This document shows, piece by piece, positions 1 through 5,517 of a DNA stretch of 11,517 bases. The notes beneath the pieces were generated by a model, which searched no databases, was not told where the DNA came from, and saw only the letters and a program-made list of their open reading frames with translations. Source of the stretch: an uncultured Oscillospiraceae bacterium. GTDB taxonomy: Bacteria; Bacillota; Clostridia; Oscillospirales; Oscillospiraceae. The DNA lies in assembly GCA_934670025.1 (NCBI GenBank), contig CAKUOS010000060.1, positions 1 to 11,517 on the forward strand. The letters are read 5' to 3'. Both the position numbers and the translations under genes were made by a program. Numbering within the stretch: the stretch's first letter is position 1; every line of letters begins with the position of its first letter.

Positions 1-25
1 TTCTTCAAAACCGGTTCTGCTCCCC

Positions 26-107
26 TGCCCTCATCCGCCCCAGTGTGCGCACTGGGGCACCTTCCCCCAGGGGAAGGCGTTGGGCGGGCAGAGTCGCCCG
101 CCCCTAC
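26..107. repeat. Intergenic repeat with three hairpins
   Basis: Three perfect inverted repeats lie back to back: GCCCCAGTG/CACTGGGGC (37-45 with 50-58), CCTTCCCC/GGGGAAGG (60-67 with 70-77) and GGGCGGGC/GCCCGCCC (82-89 with 96-103). No coding frame of interest crosses them. The wording (CCTCATCCG, CACCTTCCCCCAGGGGAAGG, then CGCCCGCCCCTACA) resembles a dispersed intergenic repeat I recall from gut Oscillospiraceae genomes; that is memory, not a search. The left boundary may lie outside the window. Only one copy is present here. Confidence 0.55.
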
Positions 108-110
108 AGA

Positions 111-143
111 AACCAGACCGCAAACTTTGTTTGCGGTCTGGTT
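111..143. terminator. Rho-independent terminator after the tRNA-editing gene
   Basis: A perfect 15-bp inverted repeat (AACCAGACCGCAAAC, loop TTT, GTTTGCGGTCTGGTT) is followed by a T run on the plus strand. On the minus strand it has an A tract before the stem and a short TTTCT after it. It begins seven bases past the stop of the minus-strand gene at 150-710, so it most likely ends that operon. The better T run on the plus strand suggests it also stops plus-strand transcription entering from the left. Confidence 0.8.
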
Positions 144-149
144 TTTACG

Positions 150-710
150 TTATTCTTCCGGGTCGGGCAGGTCGACGATGATGGGCGCGTGATGCACGGC
201 GGGCAGGAGCTTTTCCAGCACGTCCGCCATCCGCAGCGCCAGCGTCGAGGAGTTGATGCACGGGTGGCAGCCGAGCATTTCTCCCTCGGCCACGGGCTTG
301 TCGATGACGAGCTGCACGGCGTTTTCCGTGTCGTTCATCAGACCCAGCACGCTCACCGAGCCGGGCGTGATATCGAGATACTTTTCCATGTCCGCGCTGT
401 CGGCAAACGACAGCCGCGCCACGCCCAGCTGCTTTGAAAGGTCCCTGGTCTTGAAGACCTTCTCCCCTTCCAGCATCAGAAGATAAAACTGCGTCTTCTG
501 CCGGTTGCAGAGAAACAGGTTTTTGCAGATCTTCTCGCCCAGCACCTGTTCGACCGCCTCGCGTGCCTCGATGGTGTCGGCGTGATCGTGGTCGACGCGC
601 GCGTAGGGAATTTGCAGCGAGTCCAGCAGGTCGTAGCAGCGGATCTCCTTTGCAGGGCGGCCCGCCGCATCCGACGGACGGCCCTCGTATTTCACAGGAT
701 CGATGTACAT
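150..710 (-). CDS. Prolyl-tRNA editing (YbaK/ProX/PrdX-like) protein
   Basis: This 186-residue protein fits the free-standing trans-editing family (YbaK, ProX, PrdX), which hydrolyses mischarged aminoacyl-tRNA, typically Ala-tRNA(Pro) or Cys-tRNA(Pro), in the cytoplasm. Visible family features are an early DLLDSLQIPYARVDH segment (about 27-41), CKNLFL at 62-67 with the conserved Lys-Asn pair, KTRDLSKQLG (87-96), the PGSVSVLGLMND segment (116-127) and a late GCHPCINSSTLAL (147-159) matching the family's H-P-N/T loop. Length is normal for the PrdX type. The start lies one base after the stop of the upstream LCP gene (TGA-T-ATG) with only a weak ribosome site, suggesting translational coupling. 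Which mischarged tRNA it edits cannot be read from sequence; the family call is firm. Confidence 0.88.
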   Translation of the reverse strand: MYIDPVKYEGRPSDAAGRPAKEIRCYDLLDSLQIPYARVDHDHADTIEAREAVEQVLGEKICKNLFLCNRQKTQFYLLMLEGEKVFKTRDLSKQLGVARLSFADSADMEKYLDITPGSVSVLGLMNDTENAVQLVIDKPVAEGEMLGCHPCINSSTLALRMADVLEKLLPAVHHAPIIVDLPDPEE

Positions 711-711
711 A

Positions 712-2151
712 TCAGCCCGCGCGGATGTAAAGCTCCGCGCTTTCGACTCCTTTCTCGTAGGGGTTCAGGTATTCATTGACGAGCGCGGCGGTCTTTTCCG
801 CGTCCAGCACGTAATACGAGCCGCCCGAGATGTTCGCCGCGCTGCCCGGCAGCGTCGCCGTGCGGATATTCGCGCGGTCGCAGAGCAGGAAGCTCTCGGC
901 CAGCCAGCTGAGGTTCGAGGCCGTCAGGTCGGTCGTGGTGTGCTGCGAAATCAGGCGGATCGCCGGGATGAGGTGCAGCAGGCCCTTCGGCGAGACCCAC
1001 TGGCGGATCGCCGCCGAGACCAGGTCGCGCTGGACCTCGATGCGGCCGAGGTCGGCCGTCGCGTAGCCCGAGCGGAAGCGCGCGACCTGCATGGCCTTGT
1101 CGCCGTCGAGCCGCTGTTCGCCCGCCTGTAAGTCGATGGTGAGGTTCTGCGTGGGGTCGGAGTAGTGCATATCGACGGGGACGTTGAATTTCACGCCGCC
1201 CATCAGGTCGACCAGCTCGCGGAACACGTCGAGATCGACCACGGCGTAGCCGTCCGGGCAGAAGCCGATGATCTCCGACACGCGCAGCAGCAGCTCCTCC
1301 ATGCCCTTTTCGCCGCCGCCGGCCCAGCCGTAGGCGGAATTGATCTTCGGGACGGAATATTCGCAGAAGATCAGCGTGTCGCGCGGAATGGAGACGAGGC
1401 TGACGGTCTTATTCCCGCGGTCGATGCTCACGAGCATCATGGAGTCCGTGCGGTAGCCGCCCTCGTCCGTGCCGGCGACGAGGATCGTCGCGCAGCCGGG
1501 CCTGCGCGCGGACAGCGCCGTATCGCTCTGCGGCGCCCGGGCGTAGAGGAAGTGGAACCCCGCCGCCGCGATGGCCAGCAGCAGCACCAGCGCAAGAATC
1601 ACGCGCCACGGGCCGCGCTTTTTCGGCTTTTTCTGCGCTTCCGGTTTCTTTTTGCGCGGCTTTTCCGTGAGCTTCAGCTCCTGCTCGGTGCGCGCGTGCT
1701 GCTCTTCGTCGCTCAGGCCCTGATCGTAGAGCCATTCGGCGTATTCCGCCGCCGTGCGGCGCGGCTTTCCTTGCTTTTTTCCGCTGAGCGTCTGCGCGTC
1801 CCGCCGCTCCTGCGCCTGCTGGCGCTCGGCCCGGGCCAGCCGCTCTTTTTCGCGGATGCGCTCGTATTCTGCGCGGCGCGCGCGCTGGTATGCGGGCTTC
1901 GACTGTTCGTAATACGTCAGCGGCCGCGGCGGCTGCTGTTCCGTTTCGCCGCCGTAGAATTTGCTGTAGTCGATCTGCACGTCGTCGGCAGTCATCGGCG
2001 CAGCCGTCTCCTCCGCCGCGGGTGTTTCGGGCGTTTCTGCCGCGGCGACGGCGGCGTCATCCTCGCCGAGCAGCGACTTTACATCCTGTAACAGCGCGTC
2101 GACGTCCTGCGATGCAGACGCGCCCGGCGTCACGGTATTGCGGTCTTCCAT
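712..2151 (-). CDS. LytR-CpsA-Psr (LCP) family wall-polymer ligase
   Basis: This 479-residue membrane protein carries an extracytoplasmic LCP domain. LCP enzymes transfer undecaprenyl-phosphate-linked polymers such as teichoic acids or capsule onto peptidoglycan. Residues 1-180 are charged and predicted cytoplasmic, with an Arg/Glu/Gln-rich probable coiled coil at about 88-120 and a Lys-rich stretch at 163-179. A single membrane helix follows (about 182-203). The LCP core runs from about 222 to 385: ILVAGTDEGGYRTDSMML, SIPRDT (255-260), KINSAYG (269-275), LMGGV (316-320), LDGDKAMQVARFR (348-360) and DLGRIEVQRD (367-376). The Arg and Asp residues used for pyrophosphate and metal binding are present. 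The ATG at 2151 follows GGAAGGGGACATCGT; a longer frame would run through the promoter at 2222-2250. It is the first gene of a two-gene operon. The cytoplasmic arm is longer than in textbook LCP proteins. Confidence 0.92.
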   Translation of the reverse strand: MEDRNTVTPGASASQDVDALLQDVKSLLGEDDAAVAAAETPETPAAEETAAPMTADDVQIDYSKFYGGETEQQPPRPLTYYEQSKPAYQRARRAEYERIREKERLARAERQQAQERRDAQTLSGKKQGKPRRTAAEYAEWLYDQGLSDEEQHARTEQELKLTEKPRKKKPEAQKKPKKRGPWRVILALVLLLAIAAAGFHFLYARAPQSDTALSARRPGCATILVAGTDEGGYRTDSMMLVSIDRGNKTVSLVSIPRDTLIFCEYSVPKINSAYGWAGGGEKGMEELLLRVSEIIGFCPDGYAVVDLDVFRELVDLMGGVKFNVPVDMHYSDPTQNLTIDLQAGEQRLDGDKAMQVARFRSGYATADLGRIEVQRDLVSAAIRQWVSPKGLLHLIPAIRLISQHTTTDLTASNLSWLAESFLLCDRANIRTATLPGSAANISGGSYYVLDAEKTAALVNEYLNPYEKGVESAELYIRAG

Positions 2152-2221
2152 ACGATGTCCCCTTCCATTTTCCGCGCAGCCGATGGGGCCGGTGGAAAGA
2201 AAGTTCCCAATTTGATATGAT

Positions 2222-2250
2222 ATTGTAACATATATCGCACAAAAAGTAAA
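2222..2250 (-). promoter_or_regulatory. Promoter of the LCP/tRNA-editing operon
   Basis: On the minus strand, TTTACT (2250-2245) is separated by 17 bases from TACAAT (2227-2222), with TG one base before the -10 box (extended -10). Predicted transcription start is near 2215, giving a leader of about 64 nt before the ATG at 2151. This placement argues against the longer frame that opens at 2268. Confidence 0.65.
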
Positions 2251-2321
2251 TACCGCCGCTTCCGCCATAGCCGCCTTGCATTTGCACGCAATAATGTTTT
2301 GGCTCAGTCATCCTTTTTTAA

Positions 2322-2355
2322 CGAAAAGAGTCATCCGGGTGGATGACTCTTTTCG
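2322..2355 (-). terminator. Terminator downstream of the lipoprotein gene
   Basis: A perfect 15-bp inverted repeat, CGAAAAGAGTCATCC / GGATGACTCTTTTCG, has a 4-base loop. The A run in one arm and the T run in the other are typical of bidirectional clostridial terminators; the T run lies within the 3' arm. It sits about 44 bases past the stop of the minus-strand lipoprotein gene and separates it from the LCP promoter. A further copy of AGTCATCC lies just outside at 2306-2313. Confidence 0.75.
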
Positions 2356-2398
2356 ATGTATAGTTTTTTCGGCAATTCCAAATTCTTTACAACCCGAT

Positions 2399-3865
2399 TT
2401 ATCCTTTCAGATAAGTTTCAAGAACAGTGCCGTCATCTCTTAAAAAACATTGATTCAGGTTGTCCCACGCAAATCCCTCGTGAAAGATCAATCTACCCGC
2501 ATCTTCAGAAGTAAAATAATCGGAATGCGTAATGTTTCCTTCCGTATCAACAACAACGACCTCATTTCTCCAGGAATCACCTTCCTGATATGCCACCTTA
2601 CAGGCAATTCTTCCGTCTGAAAGCTCACCGAACTTGTCTTCGGTATAGAATCCAGACAAGTCAATCTTGATCGGTTCAAAAGAAAACGCTCCGTCCATAT
2701 CTACGATCCCCAAGTAGTGCTCTTCATCGAGGCCGTATATGATGACCGCTGCATATCCATCTCTGAAGCGGAATAAATCCGACGCGTGATGATACAGAAG
2801 TTTGTATTCAGTCAGATCTGCCAAAACGCTTCCATCAAGTCGATAGAATTTTCCTCCTTTTCCGTTCTCGCCCATCCCCCACATATATTCTGTCGTATAA
2901 ATAATACCGTCACCATAGCACACGGATTGCGCTTCATCGACAGCAATTGGCCTCATCTCAAACTCTGTTGATAGCAGATATAATGTTCCTTCGACCTTAA
3001 CAGGAATGAATCCTTCCGAGAAACTGTCATATACTTGGACATCCTGATTATCACCAGTAATCCGATACGTCTGGCCTGTGACACAATTATAGAAAACGGA
3101 TTGACGCTCATCATATCTAGCGTGGAAGACATTCTCGCCTAAGTAGGAGAACTTGATATTATCCTCCGCTCTATATTCTCTGACTCCAGATGCGCTGAGC
3201 GGGTGCTCACCGTCAATCTCACAGACCTCGCATTCATAAAGCCAGTTACCGTCAGCTGAAATGAAGCCATACCGATCTTCATTTGCCGTCATACTTCTGA
3301 TCGACTGCTTTACAAGATATACGCCATCTCCACCACAAAGAATCTCGTAACTGCTTCCATCATCCGGACTCTCTGCCGTGACCACTCCATTCTGATTAAG
3401 AATGATGAAAGAGTCCGGAACTTCAGTTTTCTGGTGAATAAATCCATCTCCGGTTGTGACATACGAATACCCGCCTGAAAAGTCAGATCCAAACGCCGTT
3501 ACACGATTGATCGGGAACGGGCGACCGATCGAACCGTCTGGGTAGAGCCAACCGAACTGTAACTCGCCAGCGTTATCGTAATACTGAACCCATGCAACTC
3601 CCTCTGAGAAAATCCGTGCGTCTGCCAGTGTGACTGTATTGCGTGCATACATTGTCCCCTCGCTCTGTGCAGCTTCCTGTAGCTGCTCATCTGATGCAGG
3701 CGGATCGGTATGAACAGTTTCCAAAGCATCGTCCATTCTTCCTGCACGCGCATCGGATTCATCCGTATTCTGCCCTGTTGTCGGAACCGCACTGCAAGCA
3801 GCTAACAATATGGATAAAGCTAAAAGCAGGCAAAGGATCCACATGATTGGTTGTTTCTGTTTCAT
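2399..3865 (-). CDS. WG-repeat-like lipoprotein
   Basis: This 488-residue protein begins MKQKQ, then a hydrophobic helix and a lipobox LAAC with Cys24, so it should be a lipoprotein anchored to the outer face of the membrane. A polar, acidic linker follows (about 25-75). The rest is a string of beta-rich units in which lines such as FSEGVAWVQYYDNAG...FGWLYPDGSI (86-113), FSEGFIPVKVEGTLYLLS and GYAAVIIYGLDEEHYLGIVDMDG resemble degenerate WG or beta-propeller repeats. The function is unknown; such proteins are often guessed to bind ligands or partners. The ATG at 3865 is preceded by GGGGGG eight bases upstream; a TTG at 3886 is possible but lies inside the terminator tail. The gene is visibly AT-richer than its neighbours: I counted 26/60 G+C at 2761-2820 against 40/60 at 4321-4380. 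Expression probably requires reading through the terminator at 3895-3922. Confidence 0.8.
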   Translation of the reverse strand: MKQKQPIMWILCLLLALSILLAACSAVPTTGQNTDESDARAGRMDDALETVHTDPPASDEQLQEAAQSEGTMYARNTVTLADARIFSEGVAWVQYYDNAGELQFGWLYPDGSIGRPFPINRVTAFGSDFSGGYSYVTTGDGFIHQKTEVPDSFIILNQNGVVTAESPDDGSSYEILCGGDGVYLVKQSIRSMTANEDRYGFISADGNWLYECEVCEIDGEHPLSASGVREYRAEDNIKFSYLGENVFHARYDERQSVFYNCVTGQTYRITGDNQDVQVYDSFSEGFIPVKVEGTLYLLSTEFEMRPIAVDEAQSVCYGDGIIYTTEYMWGMGENGKGGKFYRLDGSVLADLTEYKLLYHHASDLFRFRDGYAAVIIYGLDEEHYLGIVDMDGAFSFEPIKIDLSGFYTEDKFGELSDGRIACKVAYQEGDSWRNEVVVVDTEGNITHSDYFTSEDAGRLIFHEGFAWDNLNQCFLRDDGTVLETYLKG

Positions 3866-3894
3866 TCTATTCGCCCCCCGCAACAAAAATAAAA

Positions 3895-3922
3895 GTGTGC
3901 AGCCTCAAGCGAAGCTGCACAC
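3895..3922 (-). terminator. Intrinsic terminator inside the lipoprotein leader
   Basis: Read on the minus strand, GTGTGCAGCTTC and GAGGCTGCACAC form a 12-bp stem (one G-U pair) with a GCTT tetraloop, followed at once by TTTTATTTTTG. This is a textbook Rho-independent terminator. It ends only about 15 bases before the ribosome site of the lipoprotein gene and lies downstream of a good promoter, with no other promoter between. It therefore acts either as an attenuator for that gene or as the 3' end of a small RNA of about 170 nt. Confidence 0.85.
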
Positions 3923-3945
3923 CGAAAAACGCAGAACTCCGCTTG
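3906..3945 (-). promoter_or_regulatory. Candidate antiterminator hairpin
   Basis: On the minus strand, CAAGCGGAGTTCTGC (3945-3931) can pair with GCAGCTTCGCTTG (3918-3906) over 13 base pairs, with one G-U pair and a two-base bulge at 3936-3935. The second segment is the 5' arm and loop of the terminator at 3895-3922, so the two structures exclude each other. This is the geometry of transcription attenuation. The pairings were found by eye; no folding energy was computed. Confidence 0.6.
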
Positions 3946-3948
3946 TTG

Positions 3949-4060
3949 CTACACAATCATTGACACATGGATATAATCCGAGAATGCCAAATAGGAGAGT
4001 GTGTTTTTGCCGAGAGACAAAAACACATTCCCGAACCAAACCATGATTATGATTGTGTAG
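3949..4060 (-). ncRNA. Structured leader RNA with 112-nt nested hairpin
   Basis: The ends are a perfect 12-bp inverted repeat (CTACACAATCAT / ATGATTGTGTAG). Inside, CATGG (4045-4041) pairs CCATG (3970-3966). Next, TTCGGGAAT (4035-4027) can pair ATTCTCGGA (3985-3977) with two G-U pairs, and GTGTTTTTG (4026-4018) pairs CAAAAACAC (4009-4001). All four helices nest. The 5' end lies at the predicted start of the promoter at 4068-4096, and the candidate antiterminator and terminator follow directly. I do not recognise a known riboswitch class or a T-box. An alternative is a palindromic MITE-like element with TA at both edges. A 31-codon frame (4044-3949) fits inside but has no ribosome site. Confidence 0.55.
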
Positions 4061-4067
4061 TATATTT

Positions 4068-4096
4068 ATCATAGCACAGCAACCATAGAATAGCAA
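4068..4096 (-). promoter_or_regulatory. Promoter of the structured leader and lipoprotein gene
   Basis: On the minus strand, TTGCTA (4096-4091), a 17-base spacer and TATGAT (4073-4068) are present, with TG placed for an extended -10. The predicted start, near 4061, coincides with the first base of the 112-nt hairpin. This promoter diverges from the plus-strand promoter at 4152-4180. Confidence 0.65.
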
Positions 4097-4151
4097 CCAA
4101 ATCCCGAATACAACTATATAATAATTCATCTGCAAAGTCCCCGCAGTTGCC

Positions 4152-4180
4152 TTGCTTTTGCCCGCCGCGCATGATAGAAT
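4152..4180 (+). promoter_or_regulatory. Promoter of the DUF362-ferredoxin gene
   Basis: TTGCTT (4152-4157), a 17-base spacer and TAGAAT (4175-4180) are present, with TG at 4172-4173 making an extended -10. Predicted start is near 4187, leaving a leader of about 25 nt that contains the ribosome site AAGGAGG (4198-4204). Confidence 0.65.
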
Positions 4181-4211
4181 TTGCATACTGCATTTTGAAG
4201 GAGGAACCCGG

Positions 4212-5363
4212 ATGCCGTATGATGTAGCGCTCTGCGCCTGCAAAAGCTATGAGGACGCGGCGGTCTTTTCCGCCCTGCGCGAGGCCGTTTCCGCCGCCGG
4301 CGGGCTCGACTGGGTCACGCCCGGGATGCGCGTGGCGCTGAAGCTCAATCTTGTCGCCGCGATGAAGCCCGACGAAGCCGCGACCGTTCACCCGGCCGTT
4401 GTCTGCGCGCTTGTACGGATGCTGCACGAGCGCGGCGCGCACGTCGTGCTCGGCGACAGCCCCGGCGGCCTTTACAACACCGCGCATTTGCAGCGCGTAT
4501 ACGACGCGACCGGGCTGCGCGCGGCCGAGGCGCTCGGCGCGGAACTGAACGGCGACTTTTCCGTGCAGGAGGCGCGCTTCCCGGAGGCAAAGCAGGCGCG
4601 CGCGTTCACCTGCACCGCGTATCTCTGCAAGGCCGACGCCGTCATCGACGTCTGCAAGCTCAAGACGCACGGCATGATGGGCATGACGAACGCCGCGAAG
4701 AATTTCTTCGGCGTCATCCCCGGCACGATGAAGCCCGAGTATCATTATAAATATCCGAAGACGGAGGACTTTGCCGATATGCTTGTCGACCTGTGCGAGT
4801 ATTTTAAGCCCCGTATGTGCATCTGCGACGCCGTCGTCGGCATGGAGGGCAACGGTCCGACGCAGGGCGCGCCGCGCCCCATCGGCTGCCTGATCGCCGC
4901 GCGCAGCCCGCACGCGCTCGATCTGGCCGCGTGCGCGCTCATCGGTCTGCGGCCCGGGGAGGTCCCGACGCTCACGGCCGCCATGCGCCGCGGGCTCATC
5001 CCGCCGTCGGCGGACGGACTGCGGCTGTACGGCGACCCGGCTGCGTTTGCCGTCGCGGATTTCAAAACCGTCCCCTCGCAGTCGAGCGTCTTCTTCCGCA
5101 AGGGCGGCGACGGCCCGGCCGGCAAGCTGATCGACGCGGTTTTGTTCCGAGTGCTCACGCCGTATCCGAAGCTCTCGCCAAAGGACTGCGTCGGCTGCAA
5201 AAAATGTGCAAATATCTGCCCGGCCAAAGCCATCACGATGAAAAACGGCAAGCCCCGCATCGACCGAAAAGCCTGCATCCACTGCTTCTGCTGTCAGGAA
5301 TTCTGCCCGAAGGGCGCGATGAAAGTCGGCAGAAATGCGCTGATGCGGTTGCTGGAACGATGA
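4212..5363 (+). CDS. DUF362 domain protein with 2x[4Fe-4S] ferredoxin tail
   Basis: This 383-residue protein joins a DUF362 domain (about 1-300) to a bacterial ferredoxin domain (about 320-372). DUF362 landmarks are KLNLV (44-48), GDSPGG (81-86), KLKTHGMMGMTNAAKNFFG (149-167) and MEGNGPTQG (211-219). The ferredoxin part has two complete cluster motifs, Cys326/329/332/336 and Cys355/358/361/365, the second with an extra Cys360. No signal peptide is seen, so it should be a cytoplasmic iron-sulfur protein. Fused DUF362-ferredoxin proteins are common in anaerobes, but the reaction is not established, so no function is assigned. The ATG at 4212 has an ideal ribosome site, AAGGAGG, seven bases upstream; an in-frame ATG at 4152 falls on the promoter -35 box. 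The next gene, 154 bases on, has its own promoter. Confidence 0.9.
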   Translation: MPYDVALCACKSYEDAAVFSALREAVSAAGGLDWVTPGMRVALKLNLVAAMKPDEAATVHPAVVCALVRMLHERGAHVVLGDSPGGLYNTAHLQRVYDATGLRAAEALGAELNGDFSVQEARFPEAKQARAFTCTAYLCKADAVIDVCKLKTHGMMGMTNAAKNFFGVIPGTMKPEYHYKYPKTEDFADMLVDLCEYFKPRMCICDAVVGMEGNGPTQGAPRPIGCLIAARSPHALDLAACALIGLRPGEVPTLTAAMRRGLIPPSADGLRLYGDPAAFAVADFKTVPSQSSVFFRKGGDGPAGKLIDAVLFRVLTPYPKLSPKDCVGCKKCANICPAKAITMKNGKPRIDRKACIHCFCCQEFCPKGAMKVGRNALMRLLER

Positions 5364-5409
5364 TTCCTTTTGCAATCTTCCAAAAATGTCTGTTTTACGG
5401 AAACTTTTC

Positions 5410-5438
5410 TTGCTATTTTCTGCCCGGCGAAGTATAAT
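5410..5438 (+). promoter_or_regulatory. Promoter of the AMP-binding enzyme gene
   Basis: TTGCTA (5410-5415), a 17-base spacer and a perfect TATAAT (5433-5438) are present. Predicted start is near 5445, giving a leader of about 73 nt. The -35 box is identical to that of the lipoprotein leader promoter. No convincing terminator separates this from the DUF362 gene, so read-through from upstream is also possible. Confidence 0.7.
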
Positions 5439-5446
5439 TTTGACGA

Positions 5447-5487
5447 CTGCCGGTTTGGTGTGTGACAGACCCGGCAGCGGTGTGTGA
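5447..5487 (+). promoter_or_regulatory. Leader hairpin and paired GGTGTGTGA repeats
   Basis: Just after the predicted start, CTGCCGG (5447-5453) and CCGGCAG (5471-5477) can form a 7-bp stem. The nonamer GGTGTGTGA occurs twice, at 5457-5465 and 5479-5487, with a 22-base period (about two helical turns). This spacing would suit a repressor or an RNA element. No regulator motif known to me matches. Confidence 0.3.
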
Positions 5488-5517
5488 TCCATGCAGAATA
5501 CGAAAGGATGAAAAACT

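Noticed and set aside
2152..2268. Longer N-terminus for the LCP protein (start at 2268)
   Set aside because: It would translate through the -10 box and the predicted transcription start. The ATG at 2151 has a proper ribosome site and precedes a normal coding sequence.
2057..2311. 84-codon minus-strand frame over the LCP promoter
   Set aside because: It crosses the promoter and the start of the LCP gene in another frame. The AAGG before its ATG is too close to act as a ribosome site.
3949..4044. 31-codon leader-peptide frame ending exactly at the edge of the 112-nt hairpin
   Set aside because: There is no ribosome site before its ATG and no run of regulatory codons, so classical peptide attenuation is not supported.
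3905..4129. Small hydrophobic frame (74 codons) on the minus strand in the leader region
   Set aside because: Its start lies upstream of the predicted promoter and its 3' end runs into the terminator stem. The nested inverted repeats explain the region better. A weak GGGGAC ribosome site keeps it from being fully excluded.
5354..5410. Possible terminator after the DUF362 gene (GGAA/TTCC then TTTT; TTCC/GGAA with AAAA/TTTT)
   Set aside because: Stems of only four pairs, AT-rich or interrupted; too weak to call.
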